NCBI GenBank assembly: GCA_016841525.1
Contig: JAENYZ010000005.1
Location: forward strand, 1 to 64,000
From: Anaerolineaceae bacterium
Lineage (GTDB): Bacteria > Chloroflexota > Anaerolineae > Anaerolineales > Anaerolineaceae
Reading direction: 5' to 3'
DNA length: 64,000 nucleotides
Shown: in pieces, positions 48,780 through 58,674 of the stretch
How positions within the stretch are numbered: the first letter of the stretch is position 1
How the letters are laid out: the number at the start of each line of letters is the position of its first letter
The notes under the pieces: generated by a model
What the model was told of the DNA's origin: nothing
The model's input: the letters and a program-made list of their open reading frames with translations, nothing else
Databases searched by the model: none
Made by a program: the position numbers and the translations under genes

Positions 48780-49505
48780 ATGACCACTTACCAGAGAAAT
48801 TTATACGAAGAACCTTCATGGGACCGCATTCCAAAGCCAGCAGAAGTCACTGAAACGCGATTGATTGATGCTATTCTGAACGGCACTTTCCCTATCAACG
48901 CCTATCTCCCAGGGGAACGCGAGCTTTCGGATTCCCTGGGTGTGACCCGGCCAACGCTTCGCGAAGCCCTGCAGCGTTTAGCGCGGGATGGCTGGCTTGA
49001 AATTCACCAGGGAAAACCCACCCGCGTTAAGGATTATTGGAAAGAAGGACGCCTGGGGGTGCTCAATTCCCTTGCAGAACACCTGGATTCACTCTCAAAG
49101 CATTTTGTACCGGACCTGCTGGAAGTTCGCCTCGCGATGGCGCCGATATACGGATCTTTAGCAGTAAAAAATGCGCCTGATGAAGTGATCGATTATTTGA
49201 AAGGCAGGGATGATCTAAAAGATTCGCCAGAAGCCTTCTCATGCTTTGATTGGGAATTACATCACCGCTTATCCCTTCTGAGCGGCAACCCGGTCTTTGT
49301 GATGATATTGAACAGCTTTAAAGATCTCTATCTTAAATTGGCGCCCCTTTATTTTTCAATCCCCGAAACACGCCAACGTTCACTGAGGTATTACCAGGAT
49401 TTGGTTGCGGCTGCACAGAATGAAGATTTGAATTTGGTAGAAACACTCACCCAGGAAATCATGCAGGACAGTATCAATTTTTGGAAGCAAACAAAAACAG
49501 GATAA
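48780..49505 (+). CDS. GntR-family transcriptional regulator, FadR-like
   Basis: LIDAILNGTFPINAYLPGERELSDSLGVTRPTLREALQRLARDGWLEIHQGKPTRVKDYWKEGRLGVLNSLAEHL. Confidence 0.92.
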   Translation: MTTYQRNLYEEPSWDRIPKPAEVTETRLIDAILNGTFPINAYLPGERELSDSLGVTRPTLREALQRLARDGWLEIHQGKPTRVKDYWKEGRLGVLNSLAEHLDSLSKHFVPDLLEVRLAMAPIYGSLAVKNAPDEVIDYLKGRDDLKDSPEAFSCFDWELHHRLSLLSGNPVFVMILNSFKDLYLKLAPLYFSIPETRQRSLRYYQDLVAAAQNEDLNLVETLTQEIMQDSINFWKQTKTG

Positions 49506-49526
49506 GCATCTTATCTGGAGGAAATT

Positions 49527-51125
49527 ATGAAAAGAATACAAGGTTGGGGAAACCAGGGTACAGATTATCCCGTCCCTGAACCCGCCAGAGACTATCTCGA
49601 AAAAGTTGTAGGAAAACCGCTTCACCTCAAAAACATTCCGATCAAGGATCTATTAAAGAAAGTTCCTGGCGCACAATTACCCGCACATCCACTCATTTTA
49701 ATAGACCCGGAAGATCGTTTGCGCCATTCGCGCGGGCAGTCCCTGAATGATTGGGTCGATATGTGTGACGGACTTGTCAACACCTTTCCAGATGGGGTTG
49801 CTTATCCAAAATCCAATGAAGATGTTCGAGAACTCATAAAATATGCATCAATAAATCAGGTAAACCTGGTCCCCTATGGTGGTGGCTCCTCAGTGGTTGG
49901 ACATCTGACGCCTCCGGGTGAAGGGATACCAACATTAAGTGTTGACTTGAAACACCTCGACCAGCTTAAAGATTTAAATGAAGAAAGCCTCGAAGCTACC
50001 TTCGGTGCAGGTGTCAGCGGCCCACAGCTTGAAGAACAACTTAAAAAACACGGGTACATCCTTGGCCACTTTCCCCAATCCTGGGAATACTCCACATTAG
50101 GCGGCTGGATCGTCACGCGCTCTGTCGGGCAGCAATCCTATCATTATGGTCGCATTGAACCACTGTTCGTATCGGGTCATACAGAAACCCCTTCCGGTCC
50201 ACTGACCCTCCCCAGGGTGCCAAAATCCGCTGCAGGACCAGATTTACGGCATATCGTATTAGGCTCTGAGGCAAGGCTCGGCATCCTGACATCCGCGACC
50301 ATGCGTATTCGACGACTGCCAGAAGAAGAGCATTTTTATGCGGCCTTCTTCCCAAATTTTGAGATTGGCGCTTTGGCTGTGCGAAAAATTGCCCAGGCTG
50401 AATTGCAGCTATCCATGCTGCGATTGAGCGATGCCATGGAAACCGAAACAACCTTCCAATTGTCGGGAGAAGAGAAATTAGTCAACCTCGCCAAAAAGGG
50501 ACTGTCTTTGTTTGGGCAGGATGAAGATCGCTGCATGTTGATTTACGGCCTGACCGGCGATCATGCAACAAATCGCCTGGCAGATCGTCAGCTTGCCCAA
50601 ATCGTGCGCAGCCATCATGGGATGATGGTCAAGTTTTATCTCGGGGAAGCATGGATGGAAAAGCGTTTCTTAACCCCCTACCTCCGAAACACCTTGTGGG
50701 ATCTGGGCTACGCGCTCGACACTCTCGAAACCGCCCTGCCATGGGATAAGTTAAAGGAAACACGAGTTGATGTCTTGAATGCAATTGAACATGGGCTTGA
50801 AGATGAAAACGAACCCGTGCTGGTTTTCAGCCACATCTCCCATGTCTACACCAATGGCGGTTCCTTATACATAACCTATCTGTACCGACGTGCAAAGGAT
50901 CCCCATCAAACCCTCGACCGCTGGAATAAGATCAAAACATCAGCCAGCAAGACCATTGTCGCACACGGTGGGACGATTACACATCAACACGGGGTTGGTA
51001 TCGATCACAAAGACTATCTTACTTCTGAAAAGGGCATTCTTGGCATGCGAATGATCAATGACCTGATCAAAGGGGTTGACCCCCAACAAATCATGAATAC
51101 AGGGAAATTAATCGACATAGATTGA
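49527..51125 (+). CDS. FAD-binding oxidase, alkyldihydroxyacetonephosphate synthase (AGPS)-like
   Basis: NLVPYGGGSSVVGHLTPPGE, GPDLRHIVLGSEARLGILTSATMRIRRLPE, HGGTITHQHGVGIDHKDYL. Confidence 0.9.
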   Translation: MKRIQGWGNQGTDYPVPEPARDYLEKVVGKPLHLKNIPIKDLLKKVPGAQLPAHPLILIDPEDRLRHSRGQSLNDWVDMCDGLVNTFPDGVAYPKSNEDVRELIKYASINQVNLVPYGGGSSVVGHLTPPGEGIPTLSVDLKHLDQLKDLNEESLEATFGAGVSGPQLEEQLKKHGYILGHFPQSWEYSTLGGWIVTRSVGQQSYHYGRIEPLFVSGHTETPSGPLTLPRVPKSAAGPDLRHIVLGSEARLGILTSATMRIRRLPEEEHFYAAFFPNFEIGALAVRKIAQAELQLSMLRLSDAMETETTFQLSGEEKLVNLAKKGLSLFGQDEDRCMLIYGLTGDHATNRLADRQLAQIVRSHHGMMVKFYLGEAWMEKRFLTPYLRNTLWDLGYALDTLETALPWDKLKETRVDVLNAIEHGLEDENEPVLVFSHISHVYTNGGSLYITYLYRRAKDPHQTLDRWNKIKTSASKTIVAHGGTITHQHGVGIDHKDYLTSEKGILGMRMINDLIKGVDPQQIMNTGKLIDID

Positions 51126-51141
51126 ATTAAGCAGAGGGAAC

Positions 51142-52725
51142 ATGCTCAACAAAGCCTGGCGCGAAAACACCTGGTCAGACCTGGAACAAAATTGGGACAT
51201 TATCGTCATCGGCGGCGGCATCACCGGTGCTGGCATCTTTAATATGGCAGCACAAAAGGGTTTAAAAGTCCTGCTTCTTGAAGCGAAAGATTTTGCCTAT
51301 GGCACATCGAGCCGGTCATCGAAACTGGTTCATGGCGGCATCCGCTACCTCAAAAACCAACAATATGATGTCGTCCGAGAATCTGTGCAGGAAAGACAGC
51401 GGTTATTGCAAGAATCGGATGGGCTGGTTGATCCGCTTGCCTTTATCTTCCCGTCCTATGAAGGTTTTGAGCATGAGACAAAGATGATGAAATTGGGTGT
51501 GATCGTTTACGATTTGATGGCACCCAAATGGCAGCATCGGCATCTGGACAAATCCCAGACCCTGACATCGCTGCCCCCGCTTAACCAGGAAGGTCTTGCT
51601 GGCGGTGTTCAATACTTTGACGCACTCGTCGACGATTCACAGCTTGTGCTGCGTGTCATAATGGACGGTGTTCGTTTTGGCGGTTCAGCACTCAATTATG
51701 CCAGGGTAGCAGGTTTTCTGAAATCTAATCAGGGATCTGTGGAAGGCGTTGTGGTTCAGGATGAAACAGGCAAGATGCAGCCTTCCCAGCTAGAGCTTCG
51801 CGCAAAGGTCGTCATAAATGCTGCCGGCCCCTGGTCGGATTTGCTCAGACAAAAATTTGACGGCTCCCCAAGATTACGCCCATTGCGAGGAAGTCATATT
51901 ATCTTTTCCAGAGAAAAATTGCCGATCAATGCTGCAGTCACCATGCTCCACCCGCGTGATAATCGTGCCATGTTTGCTATCCCGTGGGAAAATCGCACCA
52001 TGATTGGCACCACCGACCTAGACCATTCCATCGTAGATGACGAAACCCGAATTACACAATTTGAACTCGATTATTTGATAGAGGCAACGCAACATGCTTT
52101 CCCAGGTGATCCTGTGTCAGAAAATGATGTCATTTCAACCTTTTCCGGTTTACGACCAGTGGTCAATACAAATGCAGAGACACCGTCTAAGGAGTCAAGA
52201 GCGCATAAGATCTGGGAAGAAAACGGCCTTGTGACCATCGCAGGCGGAAAATTGACCATTTTCAGGGTGATGGCTGCAGATGTGTTGAATTCTTGTTCCG
52301 ATCGGATGCCAAACAATCCTAAGTTTAGCCACAAAGCGCCATGCTTCATCCATCCCAAACCATCAACCAGGTATCAAGCATCTGACCCTGATTGGCTGAT
52401 GATGGCAGGGCGTTTGGGACAGGATGTAAACCCATTTTTCCAAGGTGCAGATCCGAATTCTTTGCAGCCAATTGAATCCCTACCAGGCTTATGGGCAGAA
52501 TTGGCGTGGGCAGCCAAAAATGAAGCAGTGGTTCACCTGGACGATTTGCTTTTGCGGCGTGTCCGTTTAGGGCTGTTACTGCCAAAAGGTGGGATGGATA
52601 AGATGGATCAGGTTCGAAACCTTGTTCAATCACCGCTTGGATACTCCGATGACACCTGGCTGAGGGAGGTGACAAGATACAAAGCGATATGGCAAGAAAA
52701 TTACAGCCTGCCAGGTAAATCGTAA
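51142..52725 (+). CDS. glpD: FAD-dependent glycerol-3-phosphate dehydrogenase
   Basis: WDIIVIGGGITGAGIFNMAAQKGLKVLLLEAKDFAYGTSSRSSKLVHGGIRYLK; TMIGTTDLDH. Confidence 0.93.
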   Translation: MLNKAWRENTWSDLEQNWDIIVIGGGITGAGIFNMAAQKGLKVLLLEAKDFAYGTSSRSSKLVHGGIRYLKNQQYDVVRESVQERQRLLQESDGLVDPLAFIFPSYEGFEHETKMMKLGVIVYDLMAPKWQHRHLDKSQTLTSLPPLNQEGLAGGVQYFDALVDDSQLVLRVIMDGVRFGGSALNYARVAGFLKSNQGSVEGVVVQDETGKMQPSQLELRAKVVINAAGPWSDLLRQKFDGSPRLRPLRGSHIIFSREKLPINAAVTMLHPRDNRAMFAIPWENRTMIGTTDLDHSIVDDETRITQFELDYLIEATQHAFPGDPVSENDVISTFSGLRPVVNTNAETPSKESRAHKIWEENGLVTIAGGKLTIFRVMAADVLNSCSDRMPNNPKFSHKAPCFIHPKPSTRYQASDPDWLMMAGRLGQDVNPFFQGADPNSLQPIESLPGLWAELAWAAKNEAVVHLDDLLLRRVRLGLLLPKGGMDKMDQVRNLVQSPLGYSDDTWLREVTRYKAIWQENYSLPGKS

Positions 52726-52789
52726 AGTAAGGTTTTCATCCATAATCATGATATAAATTAATCATTAACCACTCTCCCTATTCTGTGAG

Positions 52790-54343
52790 GTGAACATGCC
52801 CGGCGAAAACATACTTGCTATCGACAACGGTACCCAAAGCGTCCGAGCGCTGATATTTGACCTTCAGGGGAACCTGGTCGCTAAAAAACGCGTACCAATC
52901 CAGCCATACTATTCAAAAAATCCGGGATGGGCTGAGCAAGACCCTGATGTATTTTGGAATGCTGTTTGCCAAGCTTGCCAGGGTCTCTGGGAGATGGATG
53001 GGGTCGACAAATCATCCATTGTTGGGGTTGGTTTAACGACCCAACGATCGACTGTTATCAACCTGGATAAAAACAAAAAGCCTCTCAGACCAGCCATTGT
53101 CTGGCTGGATCAGCGCCGTACAGAAAACCTGAAACCCGTTGGCGGCTTGTGGGGACTTTTGTTTAAAATTGCCGGCATGCAAGATACTGTACGCTATCTT
53201 CAAGCTGAAGCTGAGATCAACTGGATTAAAACACATCAGCCAGAGATCTGGGAAAAAACCGACAAATATATCCTCCTTTCTGGCTACCTGACTGACAAAT
53301 TGGTCGGTAAAGTCATTGATTCAATCGGAAGCCAGGTGGGATATTTCCCCTTCGATTATAAAAAACAGGAATGGGCAAAAGCCTCCGATTGGAAGTGGGA
53401 TGCTGTTTTTGTGGAACGCGAAATGTTGTGCGATCTCGTTAAACCTACAGAGCTGCTGGGACACATTACGAAAGATGCTTCCGATGCCACTGGCATTCCA
53501 GAAGGCTTGCCTCTGATTGCAACTGCGGCGGACAAAGCCACAGAAGTGATTGGCGCTGGATGTCTTGAGCCCCACATCGGCTGCCTGAGTTACGGAACCA
53601 CGGCAACCATCAACACCACCCATAAAAAATACGTTGAAGTAATCCCCCTGATACCACCCTACCCTTCCGCAGTACCCGGTGCATATTCATTGGAAGTTCA
53701 AATTTACCGCGGTTTTTGGATGGTAAGCTGGTTTAAGGATGAATTTGGCCAGGTAGAAAAGCGAGAAGCTGAACGCCTTGGGATCGAAGCCGAGGTCCTA
53801 TTTGACAAACTATTAGAAACCGTACCCCCAGGGGCAGAGGGTCTGGTGCTGCAGCCATACTGGTCGCCAGGCTTGAAAATACCAGGTCCGGAAGCCAAAG
53901 GTGCAGTGATTGGTTTTGGTGATGTTCACAGCCGTGCACACTTCTACCGTGCCATCATCGAAGGCCTGGCCTATGCACTCAGAGAAGGTGCCGATCGCAC
54001 TGAAAAACGGTCTCATATCCCCATTACTTCACTGCGGGTCGCCGGCGGCGGCAGCCAGAGCCCGGGAGCCATGCAAATTACAGCAGACGTTTTCGGATTA
54101 CCTGTTTCCAGACCGCATGTATACGAAGCCTCAGGCTTGGGCGCAGCCATCGATGTCGCTGTAGGGTTGAAACTCCACCCCGACTTTAATACGGCAGTCG
54201 CTTCAATGACCCGCCTGGGAGAGACCTTCGAACCGAATCGAGAACGGCACAAAATGTATACTGAACTCTTTGAGAAAGTGTATAAACGCATGTATAAACA
54301 GCTCAAACCGCTGTATAACGACATCAGGGAGATCATAAAGTAA
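52790..54343 (+). CDS. FGGY-family carbohydrate kinase (glycerol kinase/xylulokinase-like)
   Basis: [62 protein letters not shown] 52790 or ATG 52796 start. Confidence 0.93.
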   Translation: MNMPGENILAIDNGTQSVRALIFDLQGNLVAKKRVPIQPYYSKNPGWAEQDPDVFWNAVCQACQGLWEMDGVDKSSIVGVGLTTQRSTVINLDKNKKPLRPAIVWLDQRRTENLKPVGGLWGLLFKIAGMQDTVRYLQAEAEINWIKTHQPEIWEKTDKYILLSGYLTDKLVGKVIDSIGSQVGYFPFDYKKQEWAKASDWKWDAVFVEREMLCDLVKPTELLGHITKDASDATGIPEGLPLIATAADKATEVIGAGCLEPHIGCLSYGTTATINTTHKKYVEVIPLIPPYPSAVPGAYSLEVQIYRGFWMVSWFKDEFGQVEKREAERLGIEAEVLFDKLLETVPPGAEGLVLQPYWSPGLKIPGPEAKGAVIGFGDVHSRAHFYRAIIEGLAYALREGADRTEKRSHIPITSLRVAGGGSQSPGAMQITADVFGLPVSRPHVYEASGLGAAIDVAVGLKLHPDFNTAVASMTRLGETFEPNRERHKMYTELFEKVYKRMYKQLKPLYNDIREIIK

Positions 54344-54357
54344 TGAAGGAAGGTAAC

Positions 54358-54729
54358 ATGAGAAAGCCTGGGTTCACAGGGCAAATCACATTTTTGCATG
54401 CGGAAGACCTTCAAAAGACAAAGGCATTTTATGCTGACACTTTGGGTCTGAAATTATCGCGCGACCAAAAAACCTGTTTGATATTCCAGGTTTCGGACAG
54501 CGCTTACCTGGGATTTTGCGAGCATATCGAGTTCATCGATCAGGGAAGGAAGCTCATCCTGACACTTGTCACTGATGATGTAGATGCCTGGTACAGGGAC
54601 CTGGTCGAGAAAAATGTTGAAATCATAGAGCCGCCTAAAGCCAATCCAAAGTACCAGATTTACCATTTTTTCTTCAAAGACCCGGACGGCTACTGGGTTG
54701 AAATCCAGCGCTTCGATAAGCCCTTGTGA
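54358..54729 (+). CDS. VOC (glyoxalase/bleomycin-resistance) family protein
   Basis: QITFLHAEDLQKTKAFYADTLGLKLSRDQ...FKDPDGYWVEIQRFDKP; ORF start 54343 overlaps the kinase stop. Confidence 0.88.
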   Translation: MRKPGFTGQITFLHAEDLQKTKAFYADTLGLKLSRDQKTCLIFQVSDSAYLGFCEHIEFIDQGRKLILTLVTDDVDAWYRDLVEKNVEIIEPPKANPKYQIYHFFFKDPDGYWVEIQRFDKPL

Positions 54730-54971
54730 ATTTTTGCCCCCCCTGAAATATTTTGGGGTAAGCAAACAAAAAACTTGATCCTCAATACGATTACTAAATT
54801 TTTAAATAATCAGCCAGGGGTAATCCCTATAAATTTCAACACAAATTTTAATGTTAACTTGAATCAAGCTATTGCTTTTCAGAGTCAAGGATGAAAAATG
54901 GCATCGATGCCATGGAGGGAAAACCTCGATGGGTATAATGAAACAAATACCAAACGAAAGGATTGATTTTA

Positions 54972-55262
54972 ATGCGCAAATGGATGAAATTTCTGCACTG
55001 GTTTATCATTTTTATATTTATCCTTGAAATTGGCTACGGGTTCTATATGGTTTTCTTTGTTGTAGGTGGCTCACGATGGCCCCTGATGGCAAAAGCAATT
55101 GAAACGCCGATCGAGGTTATATTGAAACGGCGTTTGTACGCCATTGAAACCTGGATTGCGATTGCAGGATTGGCGGTTTACCTGGCGCTGACGGAATTTC
55201 TGCCAATAAGTATAAAAATAATTGCGCAAAATTATGAATTGTTTAGATCAAAATCTGATTGA
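54972..55262 (+). CDS. Small membrane protein
   Basis: Two TM segments. Confidence 0.5.
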   Translation: MRKWMKFLHWFIIFIFILEIGYGFYMVFFVVGGSRWPLMAKAIETPIEVILKRRLYAIETWIAIAGLAVYLALTEFLPISIKIIAQNYELFRSKSD

Positions 55263-55301
55263 TCTTTCTTATACAAGATTCCCCGGTGGTAATATTCAGC
55301 C

Positions 55302-56132
55302 ATGTTAAGAGATGAAAAATTAAGCCCAATTTTTGCAAATGATTTTCATGTTCACACATCCTATTCTCCCTGTGCGAAAATAAAATCCGAGGCAACGCCT
55401 TTAGAAATGGTCGGAAAATCAGAAGAATTGGGTATGAAAACAATAGGTTTCTCTGATCATTTTGTTCAGTTTCCACCTTACCCCACACCAAAATGGAAAG
55501 ATTGCAACGTCAAAATGATCGAATCCTTACAAAATGATGTCGTAAAAATACATACACAGGTTCAAATATTGATTGGAGTAGAGGCAGATGTTGTCGCCAA
55601 AGACAAGTTGAGCATTGACAAAAGATTTGCAAAAGAACTTGACTATGTCATCGTTTCAGCCAGTCATTTTCACTTACCAGGCATTGAAAAGCCCAAATCC
55701 ACCAACATACTTGATATAGCCCAGCATTACGTAAACAGATTAAAAATTGCACTCAGCTTTGATTTTGTTTCTATCATTGCTCACCCTTTCAAGACTCCAT
55801 ATAATCCTTTAGGATCACCCCTTGATTATCTAAATAAAATCCCTTTAGGCCAACTTTACGACATTGCCAAAATATCAAAGCAGAAGAAAATCGCCATGGA
55901 AATCAATGCAATTTTGGGAATTGACAAAGATTACTTGACTGCAATCTCAGATTTTATTGCTGTATGCAAAGAGGTTGGCGTAAAATTTACCTATGGCAGT
56001 GACGCTCATAACAAAACAGCCTTGGTCCCTTCAAGTGGAATAGAAAAGGCGATAAACGCTTTAAACTTAAAACCCTCGGATTTCCTTAAAACCAATGAAT
56101 TGATTCAGAACCACAAAAGCGCGTTCGATTAA
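55302..56132 (+). CDS. PHP-domain phosphoesterase (histidinol-phosphatase-like)
   Basis: NDFHVHTSYSPCAKIKSEATPLEMVGKSEELGMKTIGFSDHF, GVEADV, IAHPFK, GSDAHN metal-binding motifs. Confidence 0.9.
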   Translation: MLRDEKLSPIFANDFHVHTSYSPCAKIKSEATPLEMVGKSEELGMKTIGFSDHFVQFPPYPTPKWKDCNVKMIESLQNDVVKIHTQVQILIGVEADVVAKDKLSIDKRFAKELDYVIVSASHFHLPGIEKPKSTNILDIAQHYVNRLKIALSFDFVSIIAHPFKTPYNPLGSPLDYLNKIPLGQLYDIAKISKQKKIAMEINAILGIDKDYLTAISDFIAVCKEVGVKFTYGSDAHNKTALVPSSGIEKAINALNLKPSDFLKTNELIQNHKSAFD

Positions 56133-56434
56133 AATTATCCAGAGCTTTCCTTAAGACATGCAATCAAACTGCGATGTATCGACTTATGGTTTTCATAAAG
56201 CTGGTAAATTTTCAGATCCTTAACTTTGATTTCTTATTTAATTATTTGACAGGATATTAGTGTTCGATTATGATTTTTCCTGTATAATTAACAAAGGCTG
56301 CAGTGTGACAGCCAAAAATATATCCAATGGCAAGCAGTAAATATTATTCAAAAACCCCTCTAATATTCTTACTGAAATAATGGTGTTTTTCACCACTCTT
56401 GCCGCTCATTAATAGCTTTATAAGGAGAGAAGAA

Positions 56435-57565
56435 ATGAAACGTAAAACCCTGTTTATCCTTAGTTTGGTACTCATTTTAAGCTTTGTGCTAAGTGCGTGC
56501 CAACCGGCTTCTGAACAAACGGAAGTCCCAGAAATTGAAGAACCCCAAGAAGAAGCTGAAGTTGAAGAACCTGAAGTTGAAGAACCTGAAGAAGAAGCTG
56601 CATCAGGATCATTAATTGTCTACACCAACTCTGGGTCAGGTGGAAGAGATGCCTGGTTGATTGAACAAGCTGCAGAAGCTGGTTTTAATATCGAGGTCCT
56701 CGAGGCGGGTGGAGGGGATATATCTAACAGAATTATTGCTGAAAAAGAAAATCCTGTTGCGGATGTTGTATTTGGTCTCAATACGATGACTTACGCCACA
56801 ATGAAAGCTATGGACATCTTCGAGCCATACGAACCCATCTGGGCGAATGAAGTAACACCTGGACTAAACGATCCAGATCACAATTATCATGGAATTGTCA
56901 TGCAAGCGATTTTCATGATTTACAACTCTGAACTTTATGACGAAACGACTGCACCCTCGGATTGGCCTGATCTATGGAATAATGAAGAATACCATGGCCT
57001 TTACTGGCTCCCAGCCAGCTTAGGCGGCGGAACAACACGGACCGTTATTTCAGGTATTTTAGTTCGCCATCGCGATGAAAATGGTGAATATGGCATCTCA
57101 GAAGAAGGCTGGTCAGAGATTGAAAAATACTTTATGTACGGCACATATGAAATTGAAGGTGAAGATTTCTATTCATGGTTAGCTTCAGGCAAAACTCCCT
57201 TTGGGCAAATGTGGTCAAGCGGTATTGCCCAACGTGAAGAACAATACGGCGTAAAAGCAGGCCTTGTAGGACCAGAGGTTGGCGTTCCATATGTTGTTGA
57301 GCAAGTTGCTATCCTCAAAGGAACTGACAATTTACAATTAGCTAAAGATTTTGTTGATTGGTTTGGTTCTGCTGAATTCCAGCAGAGATGGGCTGAGGAA
57401 TGGGACACCATGCCTGCGAATACACTTGCTGCGCAAGGTGCCAGTGAAAATATGCAGAATATTTTCTCCAACTATCCCCCACAGGACATTGATTGGGACT
57501 TCGTTGCTGAGAACATCGAATCATGGGTTGAGAAGATCGAGCTTCAATACTTCATGGCTCAGTAA
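56435..57565 (+). CDS. ABC transporter substrate-binding lipoprotein (Fe3+/thiamine/aminoethylphosphonate-like class)
   Basis: Lipobox LSFVLSAC; LIVYTNSGSGGRDAWLIEQAAEAGFNIEVLEAGGGDISNRIIAEKENPVADVVFGLN; RBS aaggag. Confidence 0.9.
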   Translation: MKRKTLFILSLVLILSFVLSACQPASEQTEVPEIEEPQEEAEVEEPEVEEPEEEAASGSLIVYTNSGSGGRDAWLIEQAAEAGFNIEVLEAGGGDISNRIIAEKENPVADVVFGLNTMTYATMKAMDIFEPYEPIWANEVTPGLNDPDHNYHGIVMQAIFMIYNSELYDETTAPSDWPDLWNNEEYHGLYWLPASLGGGTTRTVISGILVRHRDENGEYGISEEGWSEIEKYFMYGTYEIEGEDFYSWLASGKTPFGQMWSSGIAQREEQYGVKAGLVGPEVGVPYVVEQVAILKGTDNLQLAKDFVDWFGSAEFQQRWAEEWDTMPANTLAAQGASENMQNIFSNYPPQDIDWDFVAENIESWVEKIELQYFMAQ

Positions 57566-57583
57566 ATAATAATTATCCATGAG

Positions 57584-57629
57584 GAAGGGCAGGTTTCTTG
57601 CAAATGCAACAAAACTTGCCCTTCTTTTA
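57584..57629 (+). terminator. Intra-operonic terminator/attenuator hairpin
   Basis: gaagggcaggttt...aaaacttgcccttc-ttttat between substrate-binding gene and ATPase gene. Confidence 0.75.
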
Positions 57630-57653
57630 TATACTTATGAGGTGTAACCAGAA

Positions 57654-58667
57654 ATGATAGATTTCAAAGATGTAGAGGTTAAATTTGGCGATTTCGTAGC
57701 CCTGAGGGACATCAACATACACGTCAATGAAGGTGAATTTTTTACACTTCTGGGACCTTCGGGGTGCGGTAAAACAACAACACTCAGAACACTTGTCGGG
57801 TTTATCAAGCCGTCAAAAGGGCGCATCTATATTAACAACACAGACATCACGGAGACCCCAATTGAAAAAAGGAATATTGCAATGGTTTTTCAAAGCTATG
57901 CCTTATTCCCAACACTTAATGTATATGAGAATATCGCTTTTGGCTTGAAAGTCAATAAAACACCGAAAACAGAAATTAAAGATCGGGTACTGAAAATTGC
58001 AGAAAAAGTCGAACTTTCAAAAGACCAGTTAAAGAAGAAGGTTTCAGAACTTTCAGGGGGGCAACAACAACGTGTGGCTATTGCACGAGCACTTATTTTA
58101 GAGCCAAGTATCCTTTGTCTCGATGAGCCCTTATCGAACCTAGATGCCAAATTACGCGTTCAACTTCGTAATCAATTAAAAGAATTGCAGAGAAAAGTGG
58201 GCATCACTACCATTTATGTGACACATGACCAGGAAGAAGCTTTGACCTTATCCGATCAAATTGCTGTGTTCAACGCTGGTTTTATCGAACAAATCGGAAC
58301 CCCACAGGAAATTTATCACCGGTCTAAAACAGAATTCGTTTGTACTTTTATCGGAGATATCAATCATCTTGGAAAAGATATCACACAAGAAATCAACAAT
58401 CAGACAGGGTCCAATCTAGACCCTACCAAAAACAGTTATATCCGCACTGAAAGAATTTCTTTATCTAATGGGGAAAGTAAAGCCGGTTCAGCAGTTTTTG
58501 ACACCACAATAACTGACATAGAATTTTATGGACTATATGTTAAATATTCTTTAAAAACAGGCCAAGCATCCATCAATTGTGTTGACATGGAGAGCAGTAA
58601 AAAACCTGTAAATATTCGGGATATTATGCAAATATCCATAGATCCATCCGATATCATGCAATATTGA
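57654..58667 (+). CDS. ABC transporter ATP-binding protein
   Basis: Walker A LGPSGCGKTTTLRTL, signature LSGGQQQRVAIARAL, Walker B LCLDEPLSNLD. Confidence 0.96.
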   Translation: MIDFKDVEVKFGDFVALRDINIHVNEGEFFTLLGPSGCGKTTTLRTLVGFIKPSKGRIYINNTDITETPIEKRNIAMVFQSYALFPTLNVYENIAFGLKVNKTPKTEIKDRVLKIAEKVELSKDQLKKKVSELSGGQQQRVAIARALILEPSILCLDEPLSNLDAKLRVQLRNQLKELQRKVGITTIYVTHDQEEALTLSDQIAVFNAGFIEQIGTPQEIYHRSKTEFVCTFIGDINHLGKDITQEINNQTGSNLDPTKNSYIRTERISLSNGESKAGSAVFDTTITDIEFYGLYVKYSLKTGQASINCVDMESSKKPVNIRDIMQISIDPSDIMQY

Positions 58668-58674
58668 GGTCACG

